From assembly GCA_958299035.1 (NCBI GenBank), contig CATQJL010000223.1:14293742-14357741 (forward strand): a DNA stretch of 64,000 bases. The letters are read 5' to 3'. The notes under the pieces were generated by a model. The model did not search any database. It worked only from the letters and a program-made list of their open reading frames with translations, and had not been told where the DNA came from. This DNA comes from Cylicocyclus nassatus. Its lineage: Eukaryota > Nematoda > Chromadorea > Rhabditida > Strongylidae. Shown piece after piece: positions 11,391 to 22,390 of the stretch; within the stretch, counting starts at the first letter, position 1, and every line of letters starts with the position of its first letter. The translations under genes and the position numbers were made by a program.

Positions 11391-12284
11391 AGCCTCGGGA
11401 GTGGTCTAAAGCCCTGGCCATACCGTCAAAAAAATCACCGCAATGCGATTTGTGCAATCGGACAACTGCCATTCCCCCTATTTCATGCCGGCAAATCATG
11501 CATATCGGTCGTGCTAGCTGTCCGGCGCGACGGATCGCAGACCGTGTTTTCCTAGGCCATACCGATTCCAGCGAAATCGTCGCGATTTGGCCGAAATTTT
11601 GCGATATCGCGTCGCAACTTTGAAACCCGCGACCGAGCGATATCGCTGAAATTGGATTTTTTTTTTGGGAGTTTTTGGAACAATTCTTTTTTCTTTCGAC
11701 TTGTTTTTTTTTTTGCGGAGATGTTAAGATGTAATGCAGATTTCCTAAATAGCACTTTTTTCGTGTTGTGTTGCGCTTTTCTTCTAATTCGTACCATCAT
11801 TCAAAATGAATATTTTTGGTTGTTCGAAACTCGTAACTGAACAGCATGCGTAGTATCTAGATGTCTGAATATCGCGAAAAAATTAGCAACGTATGAAACC
11901 GCAGCTAACTTGGTAACATTGGCTTTACATCCTGTATCTAATGAGAATGGTTGAATGATGAATCAAATGCGCGAGAAACTAATGTAAGTTGTTGATGAAA
12001 GAACTTATTGGGTCGAAAAAGACGAAGAAACCTGCAAATGTAAAGAAATCACACTAAATATCTTCTCTGAAAGCCAAAAGAAACCGTAGAACGAGTCTGG
12101 AGTGTGTATTTTCACCTTGTCGCTAAACAGGCAGGTATGGCCAGAACTCGCGATGAGCGATTTGATAGTCGCGATTTCGTCGCTAAAATTAAGAAATGCT
12201 TCGGCGATGAAATCGCGACGATGAAATCGCTGTACGTATGGCCAGGGCTTAATACAGCCACCGGTCTAGGGGTAGAGGCGAAAC
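11385..12284 (+). ncRNA. Candidate hammerhead ribozyme core split by a MITE
   Basis: CTGATGA at 11385-11391 is followed by GCCTC (11392-11396). At 12275-12279 lies GAGGC, followed at once by GAAAC (12280-12284). GCCTC and GAGGC pair perfectly as a five-base stem II between the two conserved hammerhead core strings, once the 840-bp MITE and one TAA copy are discounted. Hammerhead ribozymes are known in PLEs, where they are thought to process transcripts. Stem I and stem III and the UH cleavage site are not convincing here. The other PLE has an equivalent motif at the same place, which supports homology. Confidence 0.45.
11410..12249. mobile_element. Harbinger/PIF-type MITE (TAA target duplication) inserted in the PLE
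   Basis: Terminal inverted repeats AGCCCTGGCCATAC (11410-11423) and GTATGGCCAGGGCT (12236-12249) are flanked by TAA on both sides (11407-11409 and 12250-12252). A 3-bp TWA duplication is the hallmark of PIF/Harbinger elements. The 840-bp body has no transposase. It contains internal CGCGATTTC/GAAATCGCG phrases in both orientations near the ends. A fragment with ATGGCCAGGGCT recurs at about 53462-53475. Confidence 0.7.
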
Positions 12285-12405
12285 AAAATCATTAGTGTGT
12301 ATAAATTAATTTAAACACTGATACCTCATAATAAATTCAGAGATTCTCACGTCGAAGGCTTCAGGGTTTCGACCGTTTCTTTGAATTCAATCACTGTTAA
12401 CTCTT

Positions 12406-12960
12406 TCAGGAGTACATGCCTCTGATATTTTTCGAAACTGTGCTAGTCCAGCTTTTCGTAGGGAAGCTCACCATGGCTCTCTCTGTCAGCTGCTTCGCAT
12501 TTTCGACGAAGACTCCCTTGTAGCGCGCATACCATTTGCTGATGCACACCGCTTCGAGGTCAAAGTAGACTTTGTCGATCCGGTGAGGGCGGACATCATG
12601 TTCGGAACACGGTGTACTGGCCTGTCCAATACCTGCGATGTGCTTCAGTGTTTTCATCATTTCCAGCCTCTCTTCTCTCTCGTTTCTCTAAGGCTCTTCT
12701 GATCTTCTTTGATCAGATTCTTGAACATGATCAATAACAATTTTGTGCCTAATTTCGCCATCTCGAATGATCACACCAGCCTTCAAGATCAGCTCTTTGC
12801 AGATTGTTTTTCGACTTTAACCCTGTTAGCTTCATCGGATTTCGGCTACTTTTTCGGTAGCAGCCGTCTAATCCTGGTCGCCACTGTTGTGTCCTCCAAC
12901 TTCGAACACTTCGAGTTTCCGATGTCTTCGTTGTGGCCGGCATAGAATGAAAACAGGATT
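12406..12960 (-). pseudogene. Ty3/gypsy gag fragment
   Basis: The minus strand reads a Gag-like stretch FDLEAVCISKWYARYKGVF, then VENAKQLTERAM (about 12470-12580). This matches the pattern F-DP-x-TF-x-WY-RY-x-VF found at the start of the capsid region in K02A2.6-type gypsy elements, as far as I recognise it. Adjacent minus-strand frames up to about 12960 look like further Gag N-terminus, broken by stops. Gag would package the element RNA. It has the same orientation as the pol fragment at 0.4-2.5 kb but is 10 kb away, so I do not join them. Confidence 0.5.
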
Positions 12961-13540
12961 TGCTATTAGATGACAATGAACAATAGAGGAAGCAAAAGAG
13001 TGAACAGAAGAAGTGATTAAGGCTAAGAGCGGCACCTTCAAAAGCGCTCATTTCCCGCGCACTCTGAGCGATCGACTGCGAGTGCAAATCACTATGAGAA
13101 AACTGACCATTTACAGTCACCAAAACAATAAAATCGAGATTCAATATTCCAAATCCGTGATCATTTGTCTTATATCGAAAGTGAATTTCTAATTATTGCA
13201 TTTTTCAAATTCAGATTTAGTGACCTATGATGCTATTGCGCTTGAGACGGGCCTGCTAAAATTGAGTTGCATGGAGAATCTAACTGTTGTGTCCTTCAAG
13301 CTTTGGACACTCTTCGTCCTGAGGCAACACAGAAGAATTCAAATATATTTATTAGAAAATACTAGGACAATGAAGATAAGAGGAACCAGTAGAATATGAG
13401 AGGCGAAGGATTGAACAATGAACGAACTACAGAACTGACTAAGGCTACGAGTGAGCGCCTTTCATAGCGCTCATTTCCCGCGCACCCTGAGGTTGCGATC
13501 GACTGCGCGAGGAAGATCACTATGAGAACTGATCAGCACT
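12888..13540. repeat. Two diverged LTR-like direct repeats
   Basis: Segments at about 12888-13115 and 13283-13540 align loosely in the same orientation. Shared phrases include TGTTGTGTCCT, GAACAATG, ACTAAGGCTA, GCGCTCATTTCCCGCGCAC and GATCGACTGCG. They lie directly upstream (in minus orientation) of the gag remnant, where a 5' LTR would be. They may be two old LTRs of different insertions or a duplicated one. Confidence 0.4.
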
Positions 13541-13615
13541 AACACAACACTAACAATAATTATGACGTATCCTAGAAAAGAGAAGAAAATGGTTTTGTTT
13601 CCCGCAGGGTTTGTT

Positions 13616-13944
13616 CAGTGGCGGACCGAGGGGGGGGGGGAGAGGCTCGCGTCCTTCCCCCCCCCCCCCCCGAGAATGGGTCGCGAAATTTTTGAAAGTT
13701 ACTTATATGGGTTATAAAAATGTGAATTTATTTTTGTAAATAATTAAAATATTTTTTAAAAATTTAGAAAAATTCAAATTAGCCTTATAAAAAAAATTTT
13801 TCGGGGGCGTGGCTGACGCGACCCGCAAAAATTTTGAGAGCCACCCCAAAAATTTTTTCGGAGTCGTGGCTAACGCCACGCACCTTCATTCGAAAAAAAT
13901 TTTTGTCGCCCCTCCCCCGGTCCGAAATCCTGGGACCGCCATGG
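13616..13944 (+). mobile_element. hAT-type MITE, family A copy 1
   Basis: Starts CAGTGGCGGACCGAGG with a G run and ends near TCCTGGGACCGCCATGG. The interior carries the family markers GAGAATGGGTCGCGAAATTTT, GTTATAAAAATGTG and GTGGCTAACGCCACGCACC, the last in two inverted forms. No transposase is present. The target duplication is not clean here. The other copies in this window have 8-bp duplications, which places the family with hAT elements. Confidence 0.65.
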
Positions 13945-14332
13945 TTGTGGTGTATAGTCACTTTTTTGAAAGCTTATTGCCAAAACTGCAGTAAATATCA
14001 AACCATTTGAACTGGAATGAGACAACTAACTTTCAAAGGAGAGTGAAAAGATGCACTGAGTGCGCTCAAAAGTGTTTGATGATTTTTGCTGTACGGAATG
14101 TTACGTACTATTTAGTGGCACCTTGGACGATTTCTGGTTGCTTTAGCTGAGAAGAGAAAAAAGATTATTCGAGTTTCAATTTCTTTCAATTTCAATTCCA
14201 TTCTCAATGAAGAAGGTAGTTCTTGAGCAAATCAGGATGTCAATAATCATTGATGTACATACAGATTCGTACATTCAAAGTACACACGCTTTTTCCAATG
14301 TTTTTTTTGCTTATGTTTAAACTCCCTCCCGC

Positions 14333-15169
14333 CAGTCGCGTGCCGAGCCCTCTCCCCTCCCCCCCCCACGAGAATGGGTAGCAAAATTTTTGAAAGTTAC
14401 TTACATCTTATATATAAAGCTAAATGTCTGTTTGTATCTCTGTTTGTTTGTCTGTCTGTATGTATGTGTGTACGTATGTTCCGAATAGAAAATTCCATTT
14501 CTGAACCGATCCAGACCAAACTTGGTACACATACACTTCGGGCCCCGGTGGCTGTCATAGGCTACTTTTCGTCATTGATCGATATCGATTTTATCGATTT
14601 TTTGACCTGCGGGGCTGGGAATCTGCACAGAGGGGTAATCGAACATGTTGTTTGCGAATACAATATTAGTTTTCCACATCGTCCATTACTTTTATCGATT
14701 TTGTCGATTTTTTGCAAAGTTTGAGCTACGGGCTTGGGGGGTTGGTGAGAAAGGTAGGTGAGCATACTGATTACTAACACAGCGGGAGTAGGGAATTGCA
14801 CGTAGAAAGTGGACACAGGTAAAGGTGTACAGGGATAGAAATGGGACCTTCGTCATTTTTGACAGGGCCGGGCGGAGCCGGGTAAGCCAGCTAGTGAGTT
14901 ATAAAAATATGCAAGTGACTTGTATGTACTTGTAAATAATTGAAATATTCTTTAAAATTTTTCAAAATTCATTTTAGCCTTACAAGAGATTCTCTTCGGG
15001 AGTGTGGCTGACGCTACGCCCCTTTTCTCTAATATTCTCGGGGTTATGGGCCCGCAAAAATCCTAGGAAGCATACCGAGAAATTTTTCGGAGTGCGTGGG
15101 TAACACCTTCATCAGAAAAATTTTTTTGCCCCCCCCCGCCCCCGAACGGAAATTCTGGGTACGCCACTG
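14333..15169 (+). mobile_element. hAT-type MITE, family A copy 2, split by a Helitron
   Basis: Begins CAGTCGCGTGCCGAGCC and ends GGGTACGCCACTG, with flanking octamers CCTCCCGC and TTTCCCGC agreeing at 6 of 8 positions. Removing the Helitron at 14406-14894 leaves 348 bp collinear with copies 1 and 3. The join AAAGTTACTTACA|TGAGTTATAAAA matches the uninterrupted copies at 13696 and 20626. Confidence 0.75.
14406..14894 (+). mobile_element. Non-autonomous Helitron, 489 bp
   Basis: Starts TCTTATATATAAAGC and ends GTAAGCCAGCTAG. A short GC-rich hairpin (CCGG-GCGGAG-CCGG) ends 13 nt before the end. It lies precisely between A (14405) and T (14895) with no target duplication. A 5' TC, a 3' hairpin plus CTRR, and insertion into AT are the defining Helitron features. 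No Rep/helicase is encoded. TGTATGTCTG-type simple sequence follows the 5' end, as in the other copies at 35.1, 58.3 and 61.8 kb. Confidence 0.85.
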
Positions 15170-15639
15170 TTTCCCGCATATTCTATTGGCTTAAAATTCA
15201 GCGACCAAGGTGCAGTCCCACGCGCCAAAAGTACATTACTGACGCTTCAATTTTGCATTATTCATCTCTTTTTCCATTTATTGTGATGAACAGCTGATAC
15301 AGTCTGACGTCGCTGCTGATGTTCTCGTTCTCATAAAGTTTTGAAAGAACTCCGACACAAGTGAATTCGCTGTTATCCAAAACAGCTGAACTTTGCTCTA
15401 ACTTACATTTCTTCCGTTTTTAGTCAGCTGTTTGATTCATTGACAGCCTCTATTTTAGGTTGGTGCGTAGCGCTTCTTTGTTGTCAATTGTTGTTTCAAC
15501 GTTTTCTGAGTCGGTAGAAAAGCAACCTTGAGTGCGGTAAGGTAGAAGCGCAGAACTGACGCCACGCAAGCAGGCAGAAAAATTGGGATTAAAAAACAAA
15601 GTTTCTTTCCTGAACCCTTGTCTATGACGAATTGCAACT
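15170..15639. other. Intergenic, no supported gene
   Basis: No domain-like frame or repeat boundary is visible between the two hAT copies. The GCGACCAAGG region and a minus-strand open frame at 15455-15637 are unsupported. Confidence 0.35.
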
Positions 15640-15895
15640 CCCCCCCTCGAGAATGGGTCGCGAAATTTTTGAGAGTTACTTACATGGGTTGTAAAAATGT
15701 GCTAGTGACTGGTTTATACTGTTAATAAAAATAATTTTGCACGTTTTTTTGATGGGAGTTCTGGATCGCCGAAAATTTTAGAAGGCATAGCGAAGATTTT
15801 TTCGTAAAGCATGGTTAACGCCAGCACTTCATCAGAAAAATTTTCTTGTTGCCTCCCCCGCCTCATTCCCCCTCCAAACCGAACATTATAGAAGT
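15640..15895 (+). mobile_element. hAT-type MITE fragment, family A copy 3
   Basis: Contains CGAGAATGGGTCGCGAAATTT and TTACTTACATGGGTTGTAAAA, then a diverged right part with CATGGTTAACGCCA. It lacks both terminal CAGTG motifs. It serves as an uninterrupted comparison for the Helitron insertion site in the neighbouring copy. Confidence 0.6.
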
Positions 15896-16293
15896 TTTAA
15901 TTTCCTGCTCAACAAGCAGGAAATTTTCTGCAAATATTCACAACAGGATGTACTTGCTCACCCTCCAGAAGTGTTCAAAACTTTGAGCTGCCTTCCCAAT
16001 GAAAAAGACCACACAATTGCACTTAAAAGTTGTTTGATAAGTAGTTTCGAAAATGTTCTGTCATAAACGGGATTGTGCCCGCACGAAAGCATGAAATTAG
16101 TGGAACAGTATTGAAGAGTTTCAGCTAGAAAGTTATTCCAAATCAGCACGCGCACGACAAGGCTAAACGGTGTTCCAGATTTTTTGGAAATTTTTTATTT
16201 CTCATTCGCAAAGGCTGGGTGTGCTAGAAAATCCTACTGTAATTCCACAGTAACGAAGAGCGATCGCTAATTTGCATAGCAGGGAATAGTCAG

Positions 16294-18484
16294 GACTTAA
16301 CCCAGCCAATATGCTGTATATCATCGGACTCGTATTGAAAATCAGATCACAAATATATGTTTATTACCTGCCAAGCGACTATCTGGGAGGAGTTATGAGC
16401 AGGGCACAGATAATTCAGAATCAAATTGGAATTCGTTTTTGAGGTTAGAAGCAACAAGGATGTCGTTTTTATAAAGTCCTGGGCGAAGCACTAAAAAAAC
16501 GACAAACATTTCAGGCTAAAAGAAACGACAAACATGTCGGGTTTTACGAGTTGAACGTGTTCTTTGGCAAGCGCGCGAATTTCAAACGCAAGACTCAGAC
16601 AATCAAAAGGCTTGTTTACAGCGAACAAACAATCACATGGCTCCTAATTTGGGCTACGTGTACACAATATTACTCCAAACTATATTATGTAAAAAGTTCA
16701 AAAACTTATGTGTCCTAATACCCGTTTCCGCATTTGTTGGTTTCTAGACCATCACCAAACCAACTGGGTTGGTTCGGAGCATAAATATCGGAGAGTTTAC
16801 ATAAGTTTTGAACCTTTCTTGTTTGGACGATTAGAACGCTCAAGAATCTATCATAAAGTGAAGAGAGCGAGTTAAACCACCGCTTCTTCCCTTTTTCGAG
16901 CCAAAATAGTGTAAACCAAAGCATTGATAGATATCGCGCTTCAATCACATGCAGTGTCCTTTTAAATGTGGCGAAATGCATCGCCAGTTCGTTGAGAACA
17001 CGAATTTGGTTGGCCTAAGAGGTTTTCAACGTTTTGAACACTAAAATGACAACATACTCAAGAATTCAATCGACTCAGAATGTTTTTTTTGCTTTCTTTG
17101 TTATATTAGGTTGATGCAAACCTCATAGATGCAAAAATAATGAGCGTTTTCCCATTTTTTCACATTGACTTGCTATAACTTTCTATAAAATCTACATTTT
17201 GAAATGAGACAAAGACCATTAGATGCAGCGAACCTTTCCCAGTACAGCGCACATTGAGCTACACTCATATCTCATATGGGCAGAAGAATATGGATTAAAA
17301 AACAAAAAAAAATTCTAAAGTCTTGTCTTTGACAAAACATAACTCCTTTCACACTTTGTTATTATAATTTATAAGCAGCCCATCTTGTAGCCGCAAGCCA
17401 ATAGTACAAATATACATGGAAAGGGCTTGGAGAAAAAAGATTAGCGAAGAGGGGAAAATCGAAATTCAAAAATATCAACTTTTTCAGCATTTTTTCAGTA
17501 GGCCTCAAAGTCGCGAAGTATATAATTTTCTAATTTTCTGCGTACTGAACAGCTGGATGTTTTTGCAAAAAACTGCTAATATGATTGAGCAAAGTTTGAG
17601 CGACTGCATTCTACAAAAAAAGTTATGGGCTTTAAAATGACCACAGCCATTACCCATGTTAAGCCGCCGATATCTCACTTTGAATAACTTCAAAAAATAT
17701 GGTTAAGTATGCATAATGTCGGCAATTTCCATTAAATATAGCGGCTAAATTTTCGAAAAAGCATTTTCATTTGCGCTTAAATTCTGGCCAGAAAAATAAA
17801 TGCAACGAAAATCTGTTTATGAGTGCGATTATTTGAAGTTCTATAAATTCTGTACAAAGTGGGCTAGAAGTTCCCTTTAAACATTATTAGAAAGGCCATG
17901 AAAAGAGCTTTCTAACAATGTCCTGAAAACGTTACAAAGAAAGAAGTTTGATGGAGAAAAGTTATACTGAAAAAAGTTTTGTGAAAACGCCCATTATTTT
18001 TGCATCAACCTAATATTAGGTACCTCAAAACTCGTTTTTTTTCGTTTTTTTATCGTTATGTTTTGTTATGTTGATTGAACTAGGGTTTTCCTCCTGACTT
18101 TTGCGTCAAAAAGTACTTCGTATATTTTCGAGAATTCATAAGGGACTTCGTTTCCAAAAATGCTCTAAGCCAACGCGTGCCGGGCCCTGGTTACGAGTGT
18201 TTAGATGTGTGCTTTGTCAAGTGTTCTGTAGCTGGTCCTCCACGAACTAGATTTTAAAAACACTTCCTTATAATTAGAATACCATAGTCACTGTAAATCC
18301 GCGCCATCAGGCTGCCTTTCAAGGAAATATCTTCAGCGAAGCTCGAAAAAACTATTCATATTTGAATGCTCATGACTCCTCCCAGATAGTTTCTTGGCAG
18401 ATTGAATAAACATATATTTGAAATCAGCGTTTAAGGACGAGTCCGATGATTATATAGCTTGTTTGGAATTGTTGGGTTAAGCTC
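16294..18484. repeat. Inverted repeat pair enclosing a mariner-type MITE
   Basis: About 110 bp at 16294-16403 recurs inverted at 18368-18484. Shared phrases include CTTAACCCA, TCATCGGACTCGT, AAATATATGTTTATT and ACTATCTGGGAGGAGT. The 2.2 kb between the arms holds a mariner MITE (17106-18013) and otherwise unassigned sequence. A minus-strand frame at 16715-16981 (88 codons, containing QPSWFGDGLETNK) looks protein-like and may be a remnant of the element's own ORF, but I do not recognise it. Confidence 0.55.
17106..18013. mobile_element. Mariner-type MITE, 908 bp
   Basis: Both ends read TTAGGTTGATGCAAA inward (right end ...TTTGCATCAACCTAA) and are flanked by TA on each side (17104-17105, 18014-18015). 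TA duplication with TTAGGT termini is typical of Tc1/mariner elements. No transposase is visible. Similarity between the arms continues past the ends (AATAATGRGCGTTTTC; GCTATAACTTTCT versus GTATAACTTTTCT), so the element is partly palindromic. Confidence 0.7.
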
Positions 18485-19291
18485 TAAACATTTCCGCGTC
18501 AGTGCTGTTTATCTAACAAAAACAGGATAATTAGCCAAAATAGCTTTTTGAGATGGGATACAGCTTAAAAGTACATGGGACCTGATTTCAAATAATTTCT
18601 CCCCGCTGCTGTTTCTGTGCGAGGGATCATGAAATTGAAACAAAATATTGAATGTGCACCTACAATCAGTCGTAACATTTTCCTTGGGGTATGAGTAATT
18701 GTCGGATCACTCCGTGCAACAAATATTCCTAGTCCAGATATTCAGTCGCCGTTGCATCATTTGAAGCTGGGAAAAGTTAACGACTGTTTTACATGACCAT
18801 ACATTTAAACTTTGTTTCATAGAAACCTTTCTCCCTGGCCAGAAACCTGCAGCAGATAAGAAAGGCAAATCTGGACTTGGTGCCCTCTACCTCTCAAGCA
18901 ATGTACATTGAAAGGCTATGTCGGCTACTCGTCCCTCTGTAAGTTGAAGCTAGTTTGGGCTCAGCGGGTGGCGCTTTAGGCTGTATATCATTTTTAGTGA
19001 GCAAAGAAAGAAGGATCCCATGCATCTTTGAGGGATTTCCGCAAAGATGACGAGAAATTAACAAAACTCTAATTCTTAGTAAGCCCAAATTAGAGGCATC
19101 AAACCTCGCTTCCGGAAACAGGTTATATGTTAAAAACAGGGGCTAGTGCTAAAACCTGCATGAGTACCACTTCAAGTTGAAACACGATATTTGTACACAA
19201 AAAGATAAACCATTAGTTTACTTAGAGCGACGGTTGATCGAAAGGAAAGTAAGTACGAAATAACATGAAAAAACTGTGCGATTGAAAGAAG
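18485..19291. other. Intergenic, no supported gene
   Basis: No domain, repeat boundary or splice-supported frame was found. It is the 3' flank of the minus-strand gene ending at 19292. Confidence 0.35.
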
Positions 19292-19580
19292 TTACAAGAA
19301 CATCTTTTTTTTTGATTGCTCCTGCGCAAACTGGGAGCACCCTAAAGTTGCGCGGAAAACAAATAAGGTCATAATTTCCTTTTTTCCTTGAATAATTTAT
19401 GCACTTTCTCATAGAAGTCTATCTTCAAGTCAAGCTCTACCTATGATTATTCACTTACCCAAGTTTCGTTTCCTCTGCTTGGCTACGGCCTTTGATGCTA
19501 TGAAAATCGCCCTTTCTTGCCTTTCTTTGCTTTTCCCCAAATCTCCTTGTCTTCCCTTCATTTTATCCATTTCTTGTTCG
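19292..19580 (-). CDS. 3' exons of a host gene, lysine-rich C-terminus, unknown
   Basis: Minus strand: exon 19580-19459 and terminal exon 19341-19292, joined by a 117-nt intron (GTAAGTGA donor, ACTTTAG acceptor) with matching phase. The first exon reads EQEMDKMKGRQGDLG, then KERQERAIFIASKAVAKQRK, and the second CSQFAQEQSKKKMFL then stop. It is strongly charged and helical, without a recognised domain. The acceptor GTTTGCAG defines the exon start used here. However, the same frame stays open upstream to about 19753 (LLWGWLRVQHDVACENF and on), so the exon may be longer or start at an earlier TTGCAG. The 5' part is not identified. Confidence 0.45.
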
Positions 19581-19759
19581 CTGCAAACCATTAGTTTTAC
19601 TTTTAAAAACATCACAAAAGATATTTCGTGATTCTCTGCAATGACAAAGAATACTTCGTTTTTAAAGTTCTCACATGCAACGTCGTGCTGGACTCTCAGC
19701 CAACCCCACAGAAGCCTACCTAGACGTCTTCGAAAGAAAATGGAGCCAAGAAGTTATTA

Positions 19760-20064
19760 GCGACCAGACATGTACACATTTCCCGAACACCTTAGACAAT
19801 ACATGTTTAATACATATACGCGGTGCTTGACACTATTTTGAATGAACTGCACAAATCGCCGTAATTTGAGTTTTTCTGATAAATCTGCCATTCTGTGTTT
19901 TGTGCGCATATGAGCCTAAGCATTCTCAGGAAGGCATCCAATCTTGTCGGTTAAAGGGGAAAAATTTTTAAAAACTGTAACTTAACCTGAACTTTATCAT
20001 AGATCATTGGCTTTTTCCAACACTGCTGCATTCCGCTTTTTGGATTTTTTTTCGTAAAATTACT
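19760..20064. other. Intergenic, no supported gene
   Basis: Nothing recognised; AT-rich spacer between the minus-strand gene and a small inverted-repeat element. Confidence 0.3.
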
Positions 20065-20267
20065 CTCTGATTCAACGGGATTGGCGGCTGGAGTACATGG
20101 TTGCTTGGGCTTGCCCCTCTTCCGTGAACGTGTTCTCTAATCGTTTTCTCCTAATGAGGAAAGGCGAAACTTCAAATATCAGAGAGCACGATCGCGAAGA
20201 GCAGGGCCAGGCGAGGCGGCCTCGAAGACGTGAGCCCCCACCAGCAGCCAATCCCGTTAAATCAGAG
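20065..20267. mobile_element. Small inverted-repeat element (MITE-like), about 200 bp
   Basis: CTCTGATTCAACGGGATTGG at the left pairs with an inverted counterpart at the right (CCAATCCCGTTAAATCAGAG), one mismatch in 20, and similarity continues into GGCKGCTGG. Superfamily and target duplication are unclear. Open frames on both strands here are by-products of the GC-rich interior. Confidence 0.5.
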
Positions 20268-20555
20268 GGTACGTACGAGTGAACCGTTTGCATCACCTTC
20301 AGTCGTTCTACTCATAGAGTTATGAAGGCACCAAAACGAAATTGCCTCAACAAACTGCTGGAGCGAGGAGTTCTTAAGCGCTCATTCATTTTTCAATAAA
20401 AGTCATGGAATCCGCTGAGCCTTCTCAATTAAGGAGATAACTTTTCAGATACTTCTGCGTAATCACTGATACTGGCGGACAAGCTTCATTCTTACCGAAG
20501 ATCAGGCACGCTTTTACACACTTAACTCGGTATTTATGTTCAGAAAGCGGGGGTT

Positions 20556-20924
20556 CAGTGGCGTACCGAGGGGGGGTGGGGGGGGGGCGCCCCCCCCCCC
20601 CGAGAATGGGTCGCGAAATTTTTGAAAGTTATTTATATGGGTTATAAAAATGTGCAAGTGACTTGTTTATTTTTGTAAGTAATTAAAATAATTTCTAAAA
20701 ATTTTTAAAAATTTAAATTAGCTTTGTAAAAAAAATTTTTTCAGGGGCGTGGCTGACGCCACGCCCCCTTTTTCCGGATTTTAGGGGTCGGGGACCCGCA
20801 AAAGTTTTGAGACGCACCCCAAAAAATTTTTTCGGAGTGCGTGGCTAACGCCACGCACCTTCTCTAGAAAAAATTTTTTGTCGCGCCCCACCCCCCCCCC
20901 CGAGCCGAAATCCTGGGTCCACTG
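20556..20924 (+). mobile_element. hAT-type MITE, family A copy 4, perfect 8-bp target duplication
   Basis: Starts CAGTGGCGTACCGAGG and ends TCCTGGGTCCACTG. The octamer CGGGGGTT occurs immediately before (20548-20555) and after (20925-20932). An 8-bp duplication with CAGTG termini assigns the family to hAT. The interior has GGGGCGTGGCTGACGCCACG and GTGCGTGGCTAACGCCACGC, both near-palindromic, and no transposase. Confidence 0.85.
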
Positions 20925-21064
20925 CGGGGGTTAGTTTGTTACATTGCCTACTGCGGTGCAATTCTGCAAAATTCTCAAAGATTGGTTGGTGATGCAGTCG
21001 CGACTTTAAACTTGAGCTTTCTCGTTTTTTGTGAGCAGTCGTATGAACATAATTTGAATCTCAC

Positions 21065-21128
21065 TACATATCTCGCTCTCCTTCTCTTTCTCTTTCTTTC
21101 TTTCTCTCTCTCTCTCTCTCTCTCTCTG
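21065..21128. repeat. (CT)n microsatellite
   Basis: Imperfect CT/CTTT tract followed by about 14 uninterrupted CT units. Confidence 0.9.
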
Positions 21129-22390
21129 ATTTAGGACAGATTAAAGGTTCGGTTAATAACAAGATTCTAAAATTTCAGGTGGTTTCTCTTACCTGATAAT
21201 CGAAGATCGCTATGTTGCAGTGTGCTCCTCTTAACTTTTGGAAAGCGACAGCTGCGGTAAAAGCAGAATGCTCAGAACAGAGTTTTTCCTGGTCATGCAC
21301 ACGTGTTTATTATTCTACAGCCGATGTACTGGCCACATAGATTTTTTGTGTAATATCGAGTTTTGTAGTATCAAAGCGTGACAAGATTATAGTGAGGTCA
21401 AAAGTTGTTTGTCGACAATAGTGAATACTGAAATTTTAAAGCTCTTCATCTCCATTCAGAAGGCTCAATGGATTTCGTGACTCTCATCACTTTCATTTGA
21501 AATGAACAAGGGCCTGAAGATTCGTCACAACAGCAGTTAGTTGAAGCAAAAATGCAGTGATCATTTCTATTTGAATAACTCGACAAAGACTAAGTGTTAC
21601 AAATGATTCAGACTCGAAGACGCAGTTGCAAGAAAAATTTAAGATTCAAAGATGACTATAGCGGTTGAAAAAAGCAAGTGCATTTGTGATAGTGTCTAGC
21701 TTTCAAAAGCTTTTTTCTCTCCTTTTTGTTTAGAACTGGCAAGATCGGAAGCCGTTCTGAGGAATGATGTTAGGCTTCCAAGCGCACATACGTCAGAATT
21801 TTAGACGGATACGGTAACTCTCAAAGGAAATCTATGTCAGGGCTCTGCACTGAATAGGATGCCACAGTATGCATGCACTTTTTGAAAGATGATAACTCTC
21901 GCGTTTAGACACCATTCTGACTTCAACTTAGATTTGTATTATGGTGCGAATCCGATAGCTTCAGCGCTATAGGGTTGGAAATTTCAGCACAGAGTGCCAT
22001 GTTAAACTGAACCTCTCCAAAAAACATTTTCGAAAAATTTGAAATGTTGTGTAGCAAGGTTTTCGAGCGTGCTGATTTTACTAATTATACCGGTTTTCCG
22101 GACTCAAATGTTGATGTAATCAAGTTTTTAAGGAACGCTGAAAAACATGGAATACTAAAATCTTTACTGCAAAGCCCTGGCGTTTGGTACCATTCAATCA
22201 AGATAATTTGGTTAAATCCTGCCTCGATGCCCTTCGTATTTCTAGCAATACTTTGCTTGTCTGAGAGTTTTCCAAATTTTTTCAAAAATCATTGGAGCGC
22301 ACTCTTCGCAGAAGAGTGAACTTGAAGCCAATCGTAATCTTTGGATCATCCTCAACGGGTCAGTCAACTTACAACTTACTCTTTACTTAA
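21129..22390. other. Intergenic, no supported gene
   Basis: No domain-like frame with splice support. The plus frame at 22044-22319 is open for 91 codons but lacks recognisable features or good coding context. Confidence 0.35.

Larger units (their letters stand above)
8450..12290 (+). mobile_element. Penelope-like element, permuted GIY-YIG/RT order (copy 1)
   Basis: A decayed PLE is read on the plus strand with the endonuclease first and the reverse transcriptase second. It ends in a hammerhead-like motif interrupted by a later MITE (11410-12249). Known PLEs of the Penelope and Neptune groups carry GIY-YIG after the RT, so this order points to the Naiad/Chlamys clade. Its RT catalytic box is YMDD, while the second PLE in this window (41.5-44.6 kb) has YIDD, and the proteins differ throughout, so these are two families. 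The 5' end is uncertain and no target-site duplication was found. Confidence 0.75.

Noticed and set aside
400..12960. One full-length gypsy element joining the gag remnant (12.4-12.9 kb) to the pol fragment (0.4-2.5 kb), both minus strand
   Set aside because: Ten kilobases with host genes and a PLE lie between, RT motifs A-C are missing, and nothing shows that the two fragments came from the same insertion.
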